Of a stretch of DNA of 64,000 bases, positions 45,535 through 54,600 are shown piece after piece. The translations under genes were made by a program, and so were the position numbers. The first letter of the stretch is position 1; each line of letters begins with the position of its first letter. The DNA is taken from contig JAEUUF010000013.1 in the NCBI GenBank assembly GCA_016787645.1, forward strand, positions 434,001-498,000, read 5' to 3'. The notes below the pieces were generated by a model, which saw only the letters and a list, made by a program, of their open reading frames with translations, did not search any database and was not told the origin of the DNA. This DNA is from Cyclobacteriaceae bacterium (GTDB taxonomy: Bacteria > Bacteroidota > Bacteroidia > Cytophagales > Cyclobacteriaceae).

Positions 45535-46542
45535 TCAGATTACCTGGAAGCCGTATGCGTACGGATCGTCGTCAGGATCAATGGTGATGGTGTTGAGTCC
45601 GTAAACTCTCGCCCAACCCTCCACACTCGGAACGATGGCGGGAATACTCCCAATACTGGTAACTTCCTCCACCCGGCCAATGAACTTCGATCCGATTATA
45701 CTCTCATGGATGAATTCATCCCCTTGTCTTATCAGGCCTTTGGTGTGCCATTGCGCCAATCGCGCCGACGTTCCTGTACCACATGGGGAGCGGTCAATGG
45801 CCTTGTCGCCATAGAAAACTGCATTTCTTGCTGTTGAAGCCGGATCAAGCGTCTTTCCCGTCCACAGGATATGACTGCACTTGCTGATCGTGGGGTTCTC
45901 GGGATGGACAAACGTGTGATGTAAATTGATATCCGTGCGCAATTCCCGGCTCCAACTAACCAGCTGGTCGGCGGTGTAGTGCTCGAGCCCTTTGAAATTC
46001 TTTTGTACGTCAACGATCGCGTAGAAATTTCCTCCGTAGGCAACGTCTAAGGTAAGTTCGCCAAGATCTGGACAGGTGGCTTTGATGTCCCTGGCTGCGA
46101 GGAATGCCTTTACGTTTCGAATCTTCACCGACTTCACCTTCTTTCCCTCTTGCTTGTACTCGATGCGCACTAACCCGGCTGGCACTTCGAGATTAAGCAC
46201 ACCGGGAGTCTTTGGCACTACCAACCCGTGCTCGATGGCTATGGTTACCGTGCCAATCGTGCCATGTCCGCACATGGGAAGGCAGCCGCTCGTTTCTATG
46301 AAAAGCACATCGATATCGTTGTTGGGGTCCGAAGGTGGGTACAAAATGCTGCCGCTCATCATATCATGACCGCGGGGCTCAAACATCAGTCCCTTCCGAA
46401 TCCAGTCATATTCGCGCAAGAAGTGCTGTCGCTTCTCGCTCATATTCTTGCCCTCCAGCGGCGGACCACCGCCTGCTACTACCCGAACCGGGTTTCCACA
46501 GGTATGGGCATCAATGCAGAAAAAGGTCTTTGAAACGGCCAT
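45535..46542 (-). CDS. 4-hydroxyproline 2-epimerase (proline racemase family)
   Basis: Cofactor-free enzyme that inverts C2 of trans-4-hydroxy-L-proline to give cis-4-hydroxy-D-proline. The 335-residue protein has both catalytic cysteines, Cys91 (MCGHGTIG) and Cys254 (RSPCGTGTSA), which separates it from the dehydratase subgroup that has Thr at the second position. Between the FAD dehydrogenase and the aldehyde dehydrogenase it forms the first step of the pathway. The gaps on either side are very short (three and six bases), so co-transcription is certain enough. Confidence 0.92.
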   Translation of the reverse strand: MAVSKTFFCIDAHTCGNPVRVVAGGGPPLEGKNMSEKRQHFLREYDWIRKGLMFEPRGHDMMSGSILYPPSDPNNDIDVLFIETSGCLPMCGHGTIGTVTIAIEHGLVVPKTPGVLNLEVPAGLVRIEYKQEGKKVKSVKIRNVKAFLAARDIKATCPDLGELTLDVAYGGNFYAIVDVQKNFKGLEHYTADQLVSWSRELRTDINLHHTFVHPENPTISKCSHILWTGKTLDPASTARNAVFYGDKAIDRSPCGTGTSARLAQWHTKGLIRQGDEFIHESIIGSKFIGRVEEVTSIGSIPAIVPSVEGWARVYGLNTITIDPDDDPYAYGFQVI

Positions 46543-46545
46543 AAA

Positions 46546-48003
46546 TTATTTTGTCCAGGTGTTGTTGACCATGCGCCAGATGCCCAGCGGGTTCTGATTC
46601 TGGAGTTCCGCGGGTAAAAGACCATGGGGAAAATTCTGAAAACTAACCGGTCGTACCCATCGCTTTGCGGCATCAATGCCCACGGAAGTGAATCGAGAGT
46701 CAGTTGTTGCCGGGAATGGGCCACCGTGATGCATAGCCGGGCAAACTTCAACACCGGTAGGAACACCGTTGATGATTACCCGGCCTACTCGGTCGGATAC
46801 CCGTTGAATAAAGTCCGCGTAATCCACTAACTCATCATCCTCGCCAATGATCGTTGCTGTCAATTGGCCGGGGATGGCATCGAGGGCTTTGAACAGTTCC
46901 TCGCGGGACTTGGAAATGACCAGCAGAGAATAGGGTCCAAACACCTCTTCGACCAAGGCTGGGTTCTTCAAGAAATCTTCTGCGTTTACCGAAGCAACCG
47001 TGGGAATTCCCTGGTTGCTCTTTGCGGGCACGGAAGATTCTGCCACGAGGGTGACTCCTTTTTCTTTAAGTGCCTTACCGCGGTTCTTGATAAAGTTATT
47101 CGCGATGCCCGGGTGCAGCATAGTCGCAGGCGCCACTTCACGAATCTTAGTTGCCAATTGCTGGGTGAAGCTGGAAAGCTCAGGGCTCTGGATCGAGAGC
47201 ATCAGACCGGGATTAGTACAAAACTGGCCCACTCCCTGGGTGATCGAGGCTGCATACATCTCAGCCACCTTGGCAGCACGGACTTTAAGTGCGCCAGGAA
47301 GAATGAAGACAGGATTGATGGAGCCCATTTCCGCGAAAACAGGAATCGGCTCCGGCCGAGAAGTGGCATAATCATACAACGCCTTGCCGCCGGAAAAGGA
47401 ACCCGTGAATCCGACCGCCTTTGTCAGCGGGTGCTGCACAAGGAATTTCCCTGCCTCAAAGGATGAATCCTGGACATGTTGAAATACGTGAGCATGTTCG
47501 CCACAGGCGCGGATCGCCTTGGATATAGCGCCAGCAACCATCGCAGATGTTTCAGGATGAGCCGGGTGAGCCTTCAAGACAACCGAGCATCCTGCAGCGA
47601 GCGCTGATGCGGTGTCCACCCCTGCCGTGGAGTACGCAAACGGAAAATTGCTTGCGCCAAATACCACCACCGGACCGAGCGGCACCATCATTTTTCGAAG
47701 GTCTGGCTTCGGCAAAGGTTGACGGTCAGGTAGCGCGGTATCGATTCGTGCTTCTACCCAAGATCCCTCCCTCACCATGCTGGCAAACTGGCGCAACTGA
47801 TTGCAGGTCCGCCCGCGTTCACCTATGAGGCGTACCTCAGGGAGGTTTGTTTCTTCCATCGCCTTTTGAATGAGGGGATCACCTAACGCCTCAATCTCAG
47901 AAGCTATGGCTTCCAGGAAGTTTGCTTTTGCCATACCGCTTCTTGTGCGGTACTGAAGAAAGGCCTCTCGGGATTGAAGTAAGACCGTGTCAAGATTGTT
48001 CAT
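46546..48003 (-). CDS. Aldehyde dehydrogenase, 2-oxoglutarate semialdehyde dehydrogenase type
   Basis: A 485-residue NAD(P)-dependent aldehyde dehydrogenase. The catalytic pair is Cys262 (GQFCTNPG) and Glu225 (FAEMGSINP), and the cofactor loop is VVFGASNFPFAYST followed by FTGSFSGGKAL. The sequence GASNFPFAYSTAG and the MGSINP segment are usual for the ketoglutarate-semialdehyde dehydrogenases of hydroxyproline and sugar-acid pathways. It would convert 2-oxoglutarate semialdehyde to 2-oxoglutarate, the final step of the pathway. It lies three bases before the epimerase and 55 bases after the cupin. Confidence 0.9.
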   Translation of the reverse strand: MNNLDTVLLQSREAFLQYRTRSGMAKANFLEAIASEIEALGDPLIQKAMEETNLPEVRLIGERGRTCNQLRQFASMVREGSWVEARIDTALPDRQPLPKPDLRKMMVPLGPVVVFGASNFPFAYSTAGVDTASALAAGCSVVLKAHPAHPETSAMVAGAISKAIRACGEHAHVFQHVQDSSFEAGKFLVQHPLTKAVGFTGSFSGGKALYDYATSRPEPIPVFAEMGSINPVFILPGALKVRAAKVAEMYAASITQGVGQFCTNPGLMLSIQSPELSSFTQQLATKIREVAPATMLHPGIANNFIKNRGKALKEKGVTLVAESSVPAKSNQGIPTVASVNAEDFLKNPALVEEVFGPYSLLVISKSREELFKALDAIPGQLTATIIGEDDELVDYADFIQRVSDRVGRVIINGVPTGVEVCPAMHHGGPFPATTDSRFTSVGIDAAKRWVRPVSFQNFPHGLLPAELQNQNPLGIWRMVNNTWTK

Positions 48004-48058
48004 AGGTTTAAACGGTTAGTTAACAATCATTCTGCCGAATGGATGCGCGGAACTGAAC

Positions 48059-48421
48059 TCAAATCCATTCCAAGTCCGTCACCGTCTGCTCTACTATAGT
48101 GGTCCCCGTGTGCAGAGTGGATTTAGGTTCAACCAGCATAACCTTCACCTCTGCCTTGGTCCAAGGACGATGCTCAACACCTTTGGGTACCACAAGAATT
48201 TCACCCGCCTTGATTTCTGCCGTTGGCTTATCCCGGAAATCCATCATCAAGGTTCCTTCTAAGACGATGAATAGTTCATCCTCCTCATCATGCTTGTGCC
48301 AGATAAATTCGCCCTGGAGTTTGGCCAGCTTGACATAGTTATTGTTCAGCTCAGCCACGATATAGGGGTGCCAGTGTTCCTTGAACCTGGCGTACTTCTC
48401 ACTCAGGTTAATAGTCTTCAT
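48059..48421 (-). CDS. Single-domain cupin protein
   Basis: A 120-residue beta-barrel cupin. Motif 1 is WHKHDEEDELFIVLEG, with the His and Glu ligands for a metal, and motif 2 is LVVPKGVEHRPWT, with the third His. Its start overlaps the DapA-like stop (ATGA at 48418-48421), so it is coupled to the deaminase. It is not a known step of hydroxyproline catabolism. It might protect or isomerise an intermediate such as the unstable pyrroline, or bind a metabolite. This is inference. Confidence 0.85.
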   Translation of the reverse strand: MKTINLSEKYARFKEHWHPYIVAELNNNYVKLAKLQGEFIWHKHDEEDELFIVLEGTLMMDFRDKPTAEIKAGEILVVPKGVEHRPWTKAEVKVMLVEPKSTLHTGTTIVEQTVTDLEWI

Positions 48422-49323
48422 AAGTTCCTGTAGTCCGGAAGTTGAGGGCGATTCTTCAGCCCGGTTCGAATGACTTTCAAAATGCGTTCACGCTCCTCGC
48501 CGACCAGCGTAAGGCGGGGTGCCCGCACATATTCAGAACCGAGACCCGCCTCCGCCTCTGCCAGTTTGATGTATTGCACCAATTTGGGATGTATGTCCAG
48601 ATCAAGTAAAGGCATGAACCAGCGGTATATCGAACGCGCTTCTTCGATGCGGCCGGCCTTCACCAACTTGTAGATCGCAACGGTTTCCGCAGGAAATGCG
48701 CAAACCAATCCAGCCACCCAACCCACGGCTCCCATCACCAGGCTTTCCATGGCGAGTGGGTCAACCCCGGTCAAAATTTTGAAACGATCACCAAAGCGGT
48801 TGATCATCCGCGTCACATTACTCACATCACGGGTTGATTCCTTCACAGCCTGGATAGTGGGCATCTCCGCCAGCTCGGCGAACATATCGAGCGTCACCTC
48901 CACTTTGTAGTCTACCGGGTTATTATACACCATGATCGGCAGTGGTGTAGCGGCAGCAACCGCTTTATAAAATGCGACTGTTTCCCGGTGATCCGATTTA
49001 TAGCGCATCGGCGGCAGCATCATCAGCCCCTGCGCTCCCAGTTTCTGGGCAGTGAGGGCAAGGTTCACTGCCTCGCGAGTGCTCCCTTCAGCGATGTTGA
49101 GGAGTACTGGAACTTTCCCCGCCACCTGGTCGATGGTAAACTTCACCAGGTCGAATTTCTCCTCATTGCTCAATACGCTGGACTCGCCCAGTGTTCCTCC
49201 AAGGACAATGCCCTCAACGCCTGCGTCCAGTTGAGCCTTCAGGTTCTTACCGAAAAGCGGCAAATCAAGCTTATCGTCGGCGGTGAATTTGGTCGTCAGC
49301 GCCGGGTATACACCATTCCACAT
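48418..49323 (-). CDS. DapA-family lyase, probable pyrroline-4-hydroxy-2-carboxylate deaminase
   Basis: A 301-residue class I aldolase-fold enzyme of the dihydrodipicolinate synthase/N-acetylneuraminate lyase family. The Schiff-base Lys161 (QAVKEST) and Tyr133 (MVYNNP) match family positions exactly. The GGTLGESSVLS loop holds the carboxylate. In hydroxyproline degradation a DapA homologue removes the amine to give 2-oxoglutarate semialdehyde, and the neighbours fit this step. It is the first gene of the operon. A -7 box (49340-49347) is present on the minus strand, 17-24 bases upstream of the start. Confidence 0.85.
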   Translation of the reverse strand: MWNGVYPALTTKFTADDKLDLPLFGKNLKAQLDAGVEGIVLGGTLGESSVLSNEEKFDLVKFTIDQVAGKVPVLLNIAEGSTREAVNLALTAQKLGAQGLMMLPPMRYKSDHRETVAFYKAVAAATPLPIMVYNNPVDYKVEVTLDMFAELAEMPTIQAVKESTRDVSNVTRMINRFGDRFKILTGVDPLAMESLVMGAVGWVAGLVCAFPAETVAIYKLVKAGRIEEARSIYRWFMPLLDLDIHPKLVQYIKLAEAEAGLGSEYVRAPRLTLVGEERERILKVIRTGLKNRPQLPDYRNL

Positions 49324-49339
49324 AATGAATTGTTTTGTT

Positions 49340-49347
49340 CAAAGGTA
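49340..49347 (-). promoter_or_regulatory. Perfect -7 box (TACCTTTG) of the hydroxyproline operon
   Basis: On the minus strand TACCTTTG matches TAnnTTTG exactly, 17-24 bases before ATG 49323. No -33 TTTG is visible at the right distance, consistent with a promoter that needs an activator such as the adjacent AraC protein. Confidence 0.5.
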
Positions 49348-49381
49348 GTGGGTCAGATGGGCTTTGAATTGGCTGAAAATG

Positions 49382-49404
49382 GTCAATTACTGTACTATAT
49401 TGAC
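49382..49404. promoter_or_regulatory. Inverted repeat between the hydroxyproline operon and its AraC regulator
   Basis: GTCAAT (49382-49387) and ATTGAC (49399-49404) with an 11-base A/T-rich spacer lie in the 108-base divergent gap. It is a candidate operator for the AraC protein, which often binds such half-sites. Confidence 0.35.
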
Positions 49405-49431
49405 ATATAATCAACAGATCAAGTCTTCCAA

Positions 49432-50301
49432 GTGGCTAAAATACCGTCAAAGCGAGTCGTTTCGTTTAATGTACCTCAAACCGAGCATGAGGTAGTGCGG
49501 GTCCAGGTGGATGATGTGGAACATTTTTACGACCAGTTGCACCAGCATCCCGAGATCCAGATCATGTGGATTGAATCCGGCGAAGGAACGCTAATTGCCG
49601 GGGACTATGTGGGTCGGTTCCAATCCGGAGAAATCTACGTTATCGGCGGTGGACAGCCCCATGTCTTCCGGTGTGACCAGGAATATTACAGTGGGACCCT
49701 TAAGGCACGCAGCACATCCCTGTATTTCAACGAGAAGTATTTCGGAAAAGAATTATGGAGTTCAAATGAACTCAATACCGTGCGAGAATTTGCCGAAGCC
49801 AGTCGGCGTGGGCTACAGTTCCCGGCAGATATCGCAACGCCGATGGTCGAATGTGTCCGACGAATCGTGAACGCAGAAGGTTTGCAGCGGCTCATTGCTT
49901 TCTTCACATTGCTGCACCTCCTTACCTCCACCTCCGGATTGAAGAAGCTCGCGCTGCTGCCCGGCAAACTCCCAGGAAACGAAGAAGGCCGCATGAACAC
50001 GATCCTTGAATTTACCTTTCGCGAAAGCCACCGGAAGATCTACCTGGAGGAAGTCGCCCAACGAGCGAACCTGTCCGTTGAAGCATTCTGCAGGTACTTC
50101 AAGGTTCATACCCGTAAAACCTATATCAGTTTTCTGAACGAGGTGCGAATCAGTCACGCGTGCCAACTGCTCATTCATCGCGATTTATCCGTGGAGCAGG
50201 TCTGCTATCAATCCGGGTTTAGCAACGTCTCTAATTTCAACCGGATGTTTAAGAAAATAACAGGAAAGACACCGCTCGGTTTCCGGCGACAGGTGTATTA
50301 G
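49432..50301 (+). CDS. AraC family transcriptional regulator
   Basis: A 289-residue regulator. The N-terminal cupin-like ligand domain has HQHPEIQIMWIESGEG and GGGQPHVFRC. The C-terminal AraC domain (about 190-289) has two helix-turn-helix units, the first in YLEEVAQRANLSVEAFCRYF and the second in VEQVCYQSGFSNVSNFNRMFKK, with the PLGFR end. It is divergent from the hydroxyproline operon, and probably senses hydroxyproline or an intermediate and activates that operon. The start is GTG 49432. Confidence 0.88.
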   Translation: MAKIPSKRVVSFNVPQTEHEVVRVQVDDVEHFYDQLHQHPEIQIMWIESGEGTLIAGDYVGRFQSGEIYVIGGGQPHVFRCDQEYYSGTLKARSTSLYFNEKYFGKELWSSNELNTVREFAEASRRGLQFPADIATPMVECVRRIVNAEGLQRLIAFFTLLHLLTSTSGLKKLALLPGKLPGNEEGRMNTILEFTFRESHRKIYLEEVAQRANLSVEAFCRYFKVHTRKTYISFLNEVRISHACQLLIHRDLSVEQVCYQSGFSNVSNFNRMFKKITGKTPLGFRRQVY

Positions 50302-50306
50302 TTCGG

Positions 50307-50330
50307 GAGTCTCCTGTAATATGGAGGCTC
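50307..50330. terminator. Hairpin between convergent araC-type gene and phosphoesterase gene
   Basis: GAGTCTCC (50307-50314) and GGAGGCTC (50323-50330) pair with one T-G wobble around an 8-base loop. There is no T run, so it may only mark the 3' ends of both messages. Confidence 0.35.
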
Positions 50331-50349
50331 ATCCCACTCCACACGTTGG

Positions 50350-51597
50350 CTATCCCCTTTTCAGTTCGAAGAGGGTCAGCTCGGGAGGAATTCCCACGCG
50401 GCCAGGGTAGCCAATGTATCCAAACCCCCGGTTGACATACAAGTATTGATCTCCTTCGCGGTGGAGGTCAGCCCATTGCTTATATACATATTGTACGGGG
50501 CTCCACTTGAAGTTGCCAATCTCCACACCAAATTGGAAACCATGGGTATGCCCGGCGAACGTCATATCAATATCGGGGAACTGGGGGCGGACTTGTGCAT
50601 CCCAGTGAGTCGGGTCATGGGACAGCAACAACTTAACAGCTGCTTCTTCAGTGCCCCGATAGGCTTGTTCGAGGTTGCCATATTTGGAAAAGCGAACGCC
50701 CCAGTTCTCATTGCCAATGATGGCAATTTTCTCACCGCCCTGTTCGATAAACCGGTGCTCATTCATCAGGATATCATATCCCATCGTTTTGTGCACCTGA
50801 ACGAGGTCACGGAAATTCTGAGCCTTTTCTTCCCGGCTTGCCCACCGGTGATAGTCTCCATAATCGTGATTGCCCGTTACCGAATAGACGCCCAGGGGGG
50901 CACGCACCTTTTCGAAAATTGGAAGGTAGTCCTTCACCTCCGAAGTCTGATTGTTCACCAGGTCACCGGTGAAGAAGATAATATCCGGCTTCTCCATGAG
51001 GAGCATCTCGACGCCCCCTTTCACCGCCACCTTATTCCAAAAACTGCCCGAGTGAATATCTGAAATCTGGCCGATGGTGATACCATCGAAAGACTTGGGG
51101 AGATTCTTAAGACGGACCGTCACTCTCCGGATGCGATAATCGTGGGCGCCACTGACGATTCCGTAGACGAATGCACCAACCGGTAAGGCTGCCGTCGCCA
51201 CTGCTACCTGCGAGAGAAACTGCGAGCGGGGAATAATCGCTCCCGGAAGACTCTCCTTCGTGCCCAATCCAAAATAAGAACCCACCCAACGAACACCGCG
51301 ATATAGGTCTTCCGTGAAAAGTACAAGAATGCCAAGCACCTTGGAAAGGTACGCGGCAACTACGCCGGTAATGATAAAATTACGAGTACTGGCATTAATG
51401 CTATAGGGATTTCCAAACATCCACCACGACACGGAAATTACTGCGAACAACGTCGGTAGCCAGAATCCAATCCGCAGGGCATTCTTCCAAAGTGGTGTCC
51501 AGGTTTTGCTGGCCGACAACACTCCCTGGTAGAAGTAGAAATCGATCAGCAGGAAGATGGTGACAAAGATGGCAAGAGTCATAATCCGGTATCGCAT
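50350..51597 (-). CDS. Membrane-anchored metallophosphoesterase (YkuE-like)
   Basis: A 415-residue protein with four to five membrane segments in the first ~150 residues and a calcineurin-like phosphoesterase domain after. The metal ligands are in ISDIHSGSF (DxH), FFTGDLVNN (GD), TGNHDYGDYH (GNHD), LLLSHDPTHWD and FAGHTHGFQFG (GHTH). Homologues such as LpxH and YkuE hydrolyse lipid or nucleotide phosphodiesters at the membrane. It lies 52 bases after the RND gene on the same strand, but a hairpin between them suggests a separate message. Confidence 0.85.
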   Translation of the reverse strand: MRYRIMTLAIFVTIFLLIDFYFYQGVLSASKTWTPLWKNALRIGFWLPTLFAVISVSWWMFGNPYSINASTRNFIITGVVAAYLSKVLGILVLFTEDLYRGVRWVGSYFGLGTKESLPGAIIPRSQFLSQVAVATAALPVGAFVYGIVSGAHDYRIRRVTVRLKNLPKSFDGITIGQISDIHSGSFWNKVAVKGGVEMLLMEKPDIIFFTGDLVNNQTSEVKDYLPIFEKVRAPLGVYSVTGNHDYGDYHRWASREEKAQNFRDLVQVHKTMGYDILMNEHRFIEQGGEKIAIIGNENWGVRFSKYGNLEQAYRGTEEAAVKLLLSHDPTHWDAQVRPQFPDIDMTFAGHTHGFQFGVEIGNFKWSPVQYVYKQWADLHREGDQYLYVNRGFGYIGYPGRVGIPPELTLFELKRG

Positions 51598-51608
51598 GAA
51601 TAAAAGTT

Positions 51609-51641
51609 GAAAGCCGCCCTGTGATTCACAAGACGGCTTTC
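51609..51641 (-). terminator. Terminator hairpin after the RND efflux operon
   Basis: On the minus strand GAAAGCCG and CGGCTTTC pair fully (51641-51634 with 51616-51609), with an inner stem TGTG/CACA and a short loop. The sequence after it is AACTTTTATT, a weak T run. It ends the efflux operon before the phosphoesterase gene. Confidence 0.6.
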
Positions 51642-51649
51642 ACTGGATT

Positions 51650-54600
51650 TTAGTTCACAGCCATCGCGGTTTTTCCTGCGGAAGGTTCGCTGGCAGGCTT
51701 ACTGCCAAAAACCCTTTCCTTCAAACGAGCCACCATCAAGTACATGACGGGCACCAGGAAGAGGGTAAGGAAAGTGCCAAAAATGAGACCGAAGATCATC
51801 GTCCAGGAGAGCGGGCCCCAGAAAGCCACGTTGTCTCCACCAAAGAAGATGTGAGGGTTCAATTCCGTAAACAAGGTTACAAAGTCGATGTTCAAACCGA
51901 CGGCGAGTGGGATAAGACCCAGCGTGGCCGCCATGGCGGTAAGCAATACCGGGGTCATACGCGTCTTGGATGCTTCCGCAATCGCTTCACGAAGTTCCAT
52001 TCCCTGGCTGCGCAGCAAGTCGGTGAATTCAACCAGCAGGATACCGTTTCGAACCACGATTCCGGCGAGCGCCATTACGCCAACGCCCGACATGACGATG
52101 GAGATTTCCATTTTTGTTACGGAGAATCCTATCAGCACACCGATAATACTGAAGACAATTTCTGCGAGAATAATGATCGGCTTGCTGGTGGAGTTGAATT
52201 GGGTAACCAGGATCATAAAGATTAACCCAAAGGCAATCATGAAAGCTACGCCAAGGAAGTCCTGGGTCTCTTTTTGATTTTCCTGCTCACCCGTCATCTT
52301 AACCGCAACATTGTCCGGCAGGCTCAGCCCGGAGAGGTGTGATTGAATATCTGCCACCACTTCATTAGCGTTGAAATCACCCAACACGTTTGATGACAGC
52401 GTAATGACCCGCTTTTGATCAATCCGCCGGATACCCGCATAGCTGTTGGAGTATTCAATTTTGGCCACGGCAGACAAGGGCACCTCGCGGACTTTGCCAC
52501 CTGCACTCATGTCGCGATACGTCAGCGGCAAGTTCATGAGCGTGTTGATGTCGTTACGAAGGTCCTCGCGGATGCGGAGAGTGATTTCATAGTCATCATT
52601 GGCATCGCGGAACTTGGAAATTTCCTTGCCATTGATGGCCGTATTCAGTGCCATCCCGATCTGGGCCGTGGATATGCTTTCCCGGTTCGCCTTTTCACGA
52701 TCGATGGTCACAATGATTTCCGGCTTGTCGCTTTGGAAATCGGATTTTAGTTCCTCAACGCCAGGCACCTGGAGGGAGTCGAGGTAACGCTTCACCCGGT
52801 CCGCAGACGCGACGAGCACATCAAAGTCGTCAGCAGCAATCTCAATGTTGATGGGTTTTCCGGTGGGGGGTCCGCCCTGTTCCTGGTTTACAGAGATTTC
52901 AGCACCCCGAATTCCCTTCACACCCTCCCGGATCTTGTCAAGGTATACCTTTGTTGACTGGCCGTCGCGCTTGGCGAATCCGACAAATGCTACGGTCACC
53001 TTCCCGAGGTGCGGCTGAGCATTGGAGCCCGCAAACTGATCTTCCGAGGCGCCCACAGCTACGTTGGAGATGATGGACTCGACAATCGGGTTGTTGGCTC
53101 CCACAATCTCCGTAACCCGACTCTCCACAATGCTGGTAATGGAATCCGTTACCCGTTGGTCCGTACCAATGGGCATGGTCACATAGGCAAAAATGAAGTT
53201 CGGATCACCTTGCGGGAAGAACACTACGGGAGGTTTGCGAATAGCGGTCAAGGCTATCGAGAAGAAGAAAAGCACAACCACACCAATTACCACCGCAGCC
53301 GGACGCCAGCTCAGCAGCAGGTACGCCAGAATCTTCTTGTAACGCGCCTGCACCAACGGCCAAAAGTCGGTCTGGAAGTGAGAGATCACACGGCTGAGCC
53401 AGAAATGATGCAGTGAATAAAGCAGGAAGGCCAGCGCCACAAGGTTGGCGATACCAAAAACGCCCTCACTGTGTGTAGCAAAGAACAGCACGTAAAATAT
53501 CACCGAGGTAGAAATCATGACCATCGCACGGATCTTGTATCCGGTATTGAATTTATTCCCATGATCGTGATCGTGCACCTTCATAAAATCCGCCGCAAAC
53601 ACGGGGTTCATGATATAGGCCACCACCAGGGAAGCCAGCAAGGTTACAATCAAGGTGATGGGGAGGTACACCATGAACTTACCAATCACACCCGGCCAGA
53701 AGGCCAGCGGCACAAACGGAGCGAGTACAACCATAGTGCCTGAAAGTACCGGAAGGAATACTTCGCCGGCCGCGATCTTCGCCGCCTTCCGGATCGGCAC
53801 TTTGCCGTTGTCAAATACCCGGTGCGTGTTTTCAATCACCACGATAGCATCATCGACAACAATACCCAGGGCCAGCAGGAACGAGAACAGCGTCATCAGG
53901 TTAAGTGTGTAATCCAGGGTAGGAAACACCAGGAAGGCGATGAAGCTGGAGAGCGGTACCGACAAGCCCACAAAAAATGCGTTGGTTGCCCCCATGAAGA
54001 ACATGAGGATCAGGGTCACCAGGATAAATCCGATGATGATGGTATTGATAAGGTCGTGCAGTGTTGTACGTGTGTTTTCCGATTGATCGGCGGTAATTGT
54101 AACCTCCACACCCGGGGGAAGGATATTCGCCTTGAAATTCTTCACGATCTCATTGATCTGGTCCGAAGCAATCACCAGGTTTTCACCACTCCGTTTGATG
54201 ACGTTGAGGGTAACGACATTCTTCTTGTCGAGGCGTGCGAAACTCTCCTGCTCCTTGTGCGAATCCACCACGGAGGCAATGTCCTTCAGGTAGATTTTTC
54301 CTCCCTTGGTAGAACCAACCACCGTATTGGATAGTTGTTCCGCAGAAGTGTACTCGCCATTAACAGTCAAGGAACGTTTCATTCCGTCCACGGACAACTG
54401 ACCGCCAGGAATGATCACATTCTCACCCCGAACAGCATTTTCAATGTCATCGAGGCTCACACCGGCAGACGCCAGGCGGAACATGTCCACATTGATCTGG
54501 ATCTCGCGGGTAAGCGCACCCACTATGTCTACACGCCGTATCTCGCGGATGCTTTCAATAGCATCTTGCATCTGCTCGGCATACTTCTTCAAGGTCTGCA

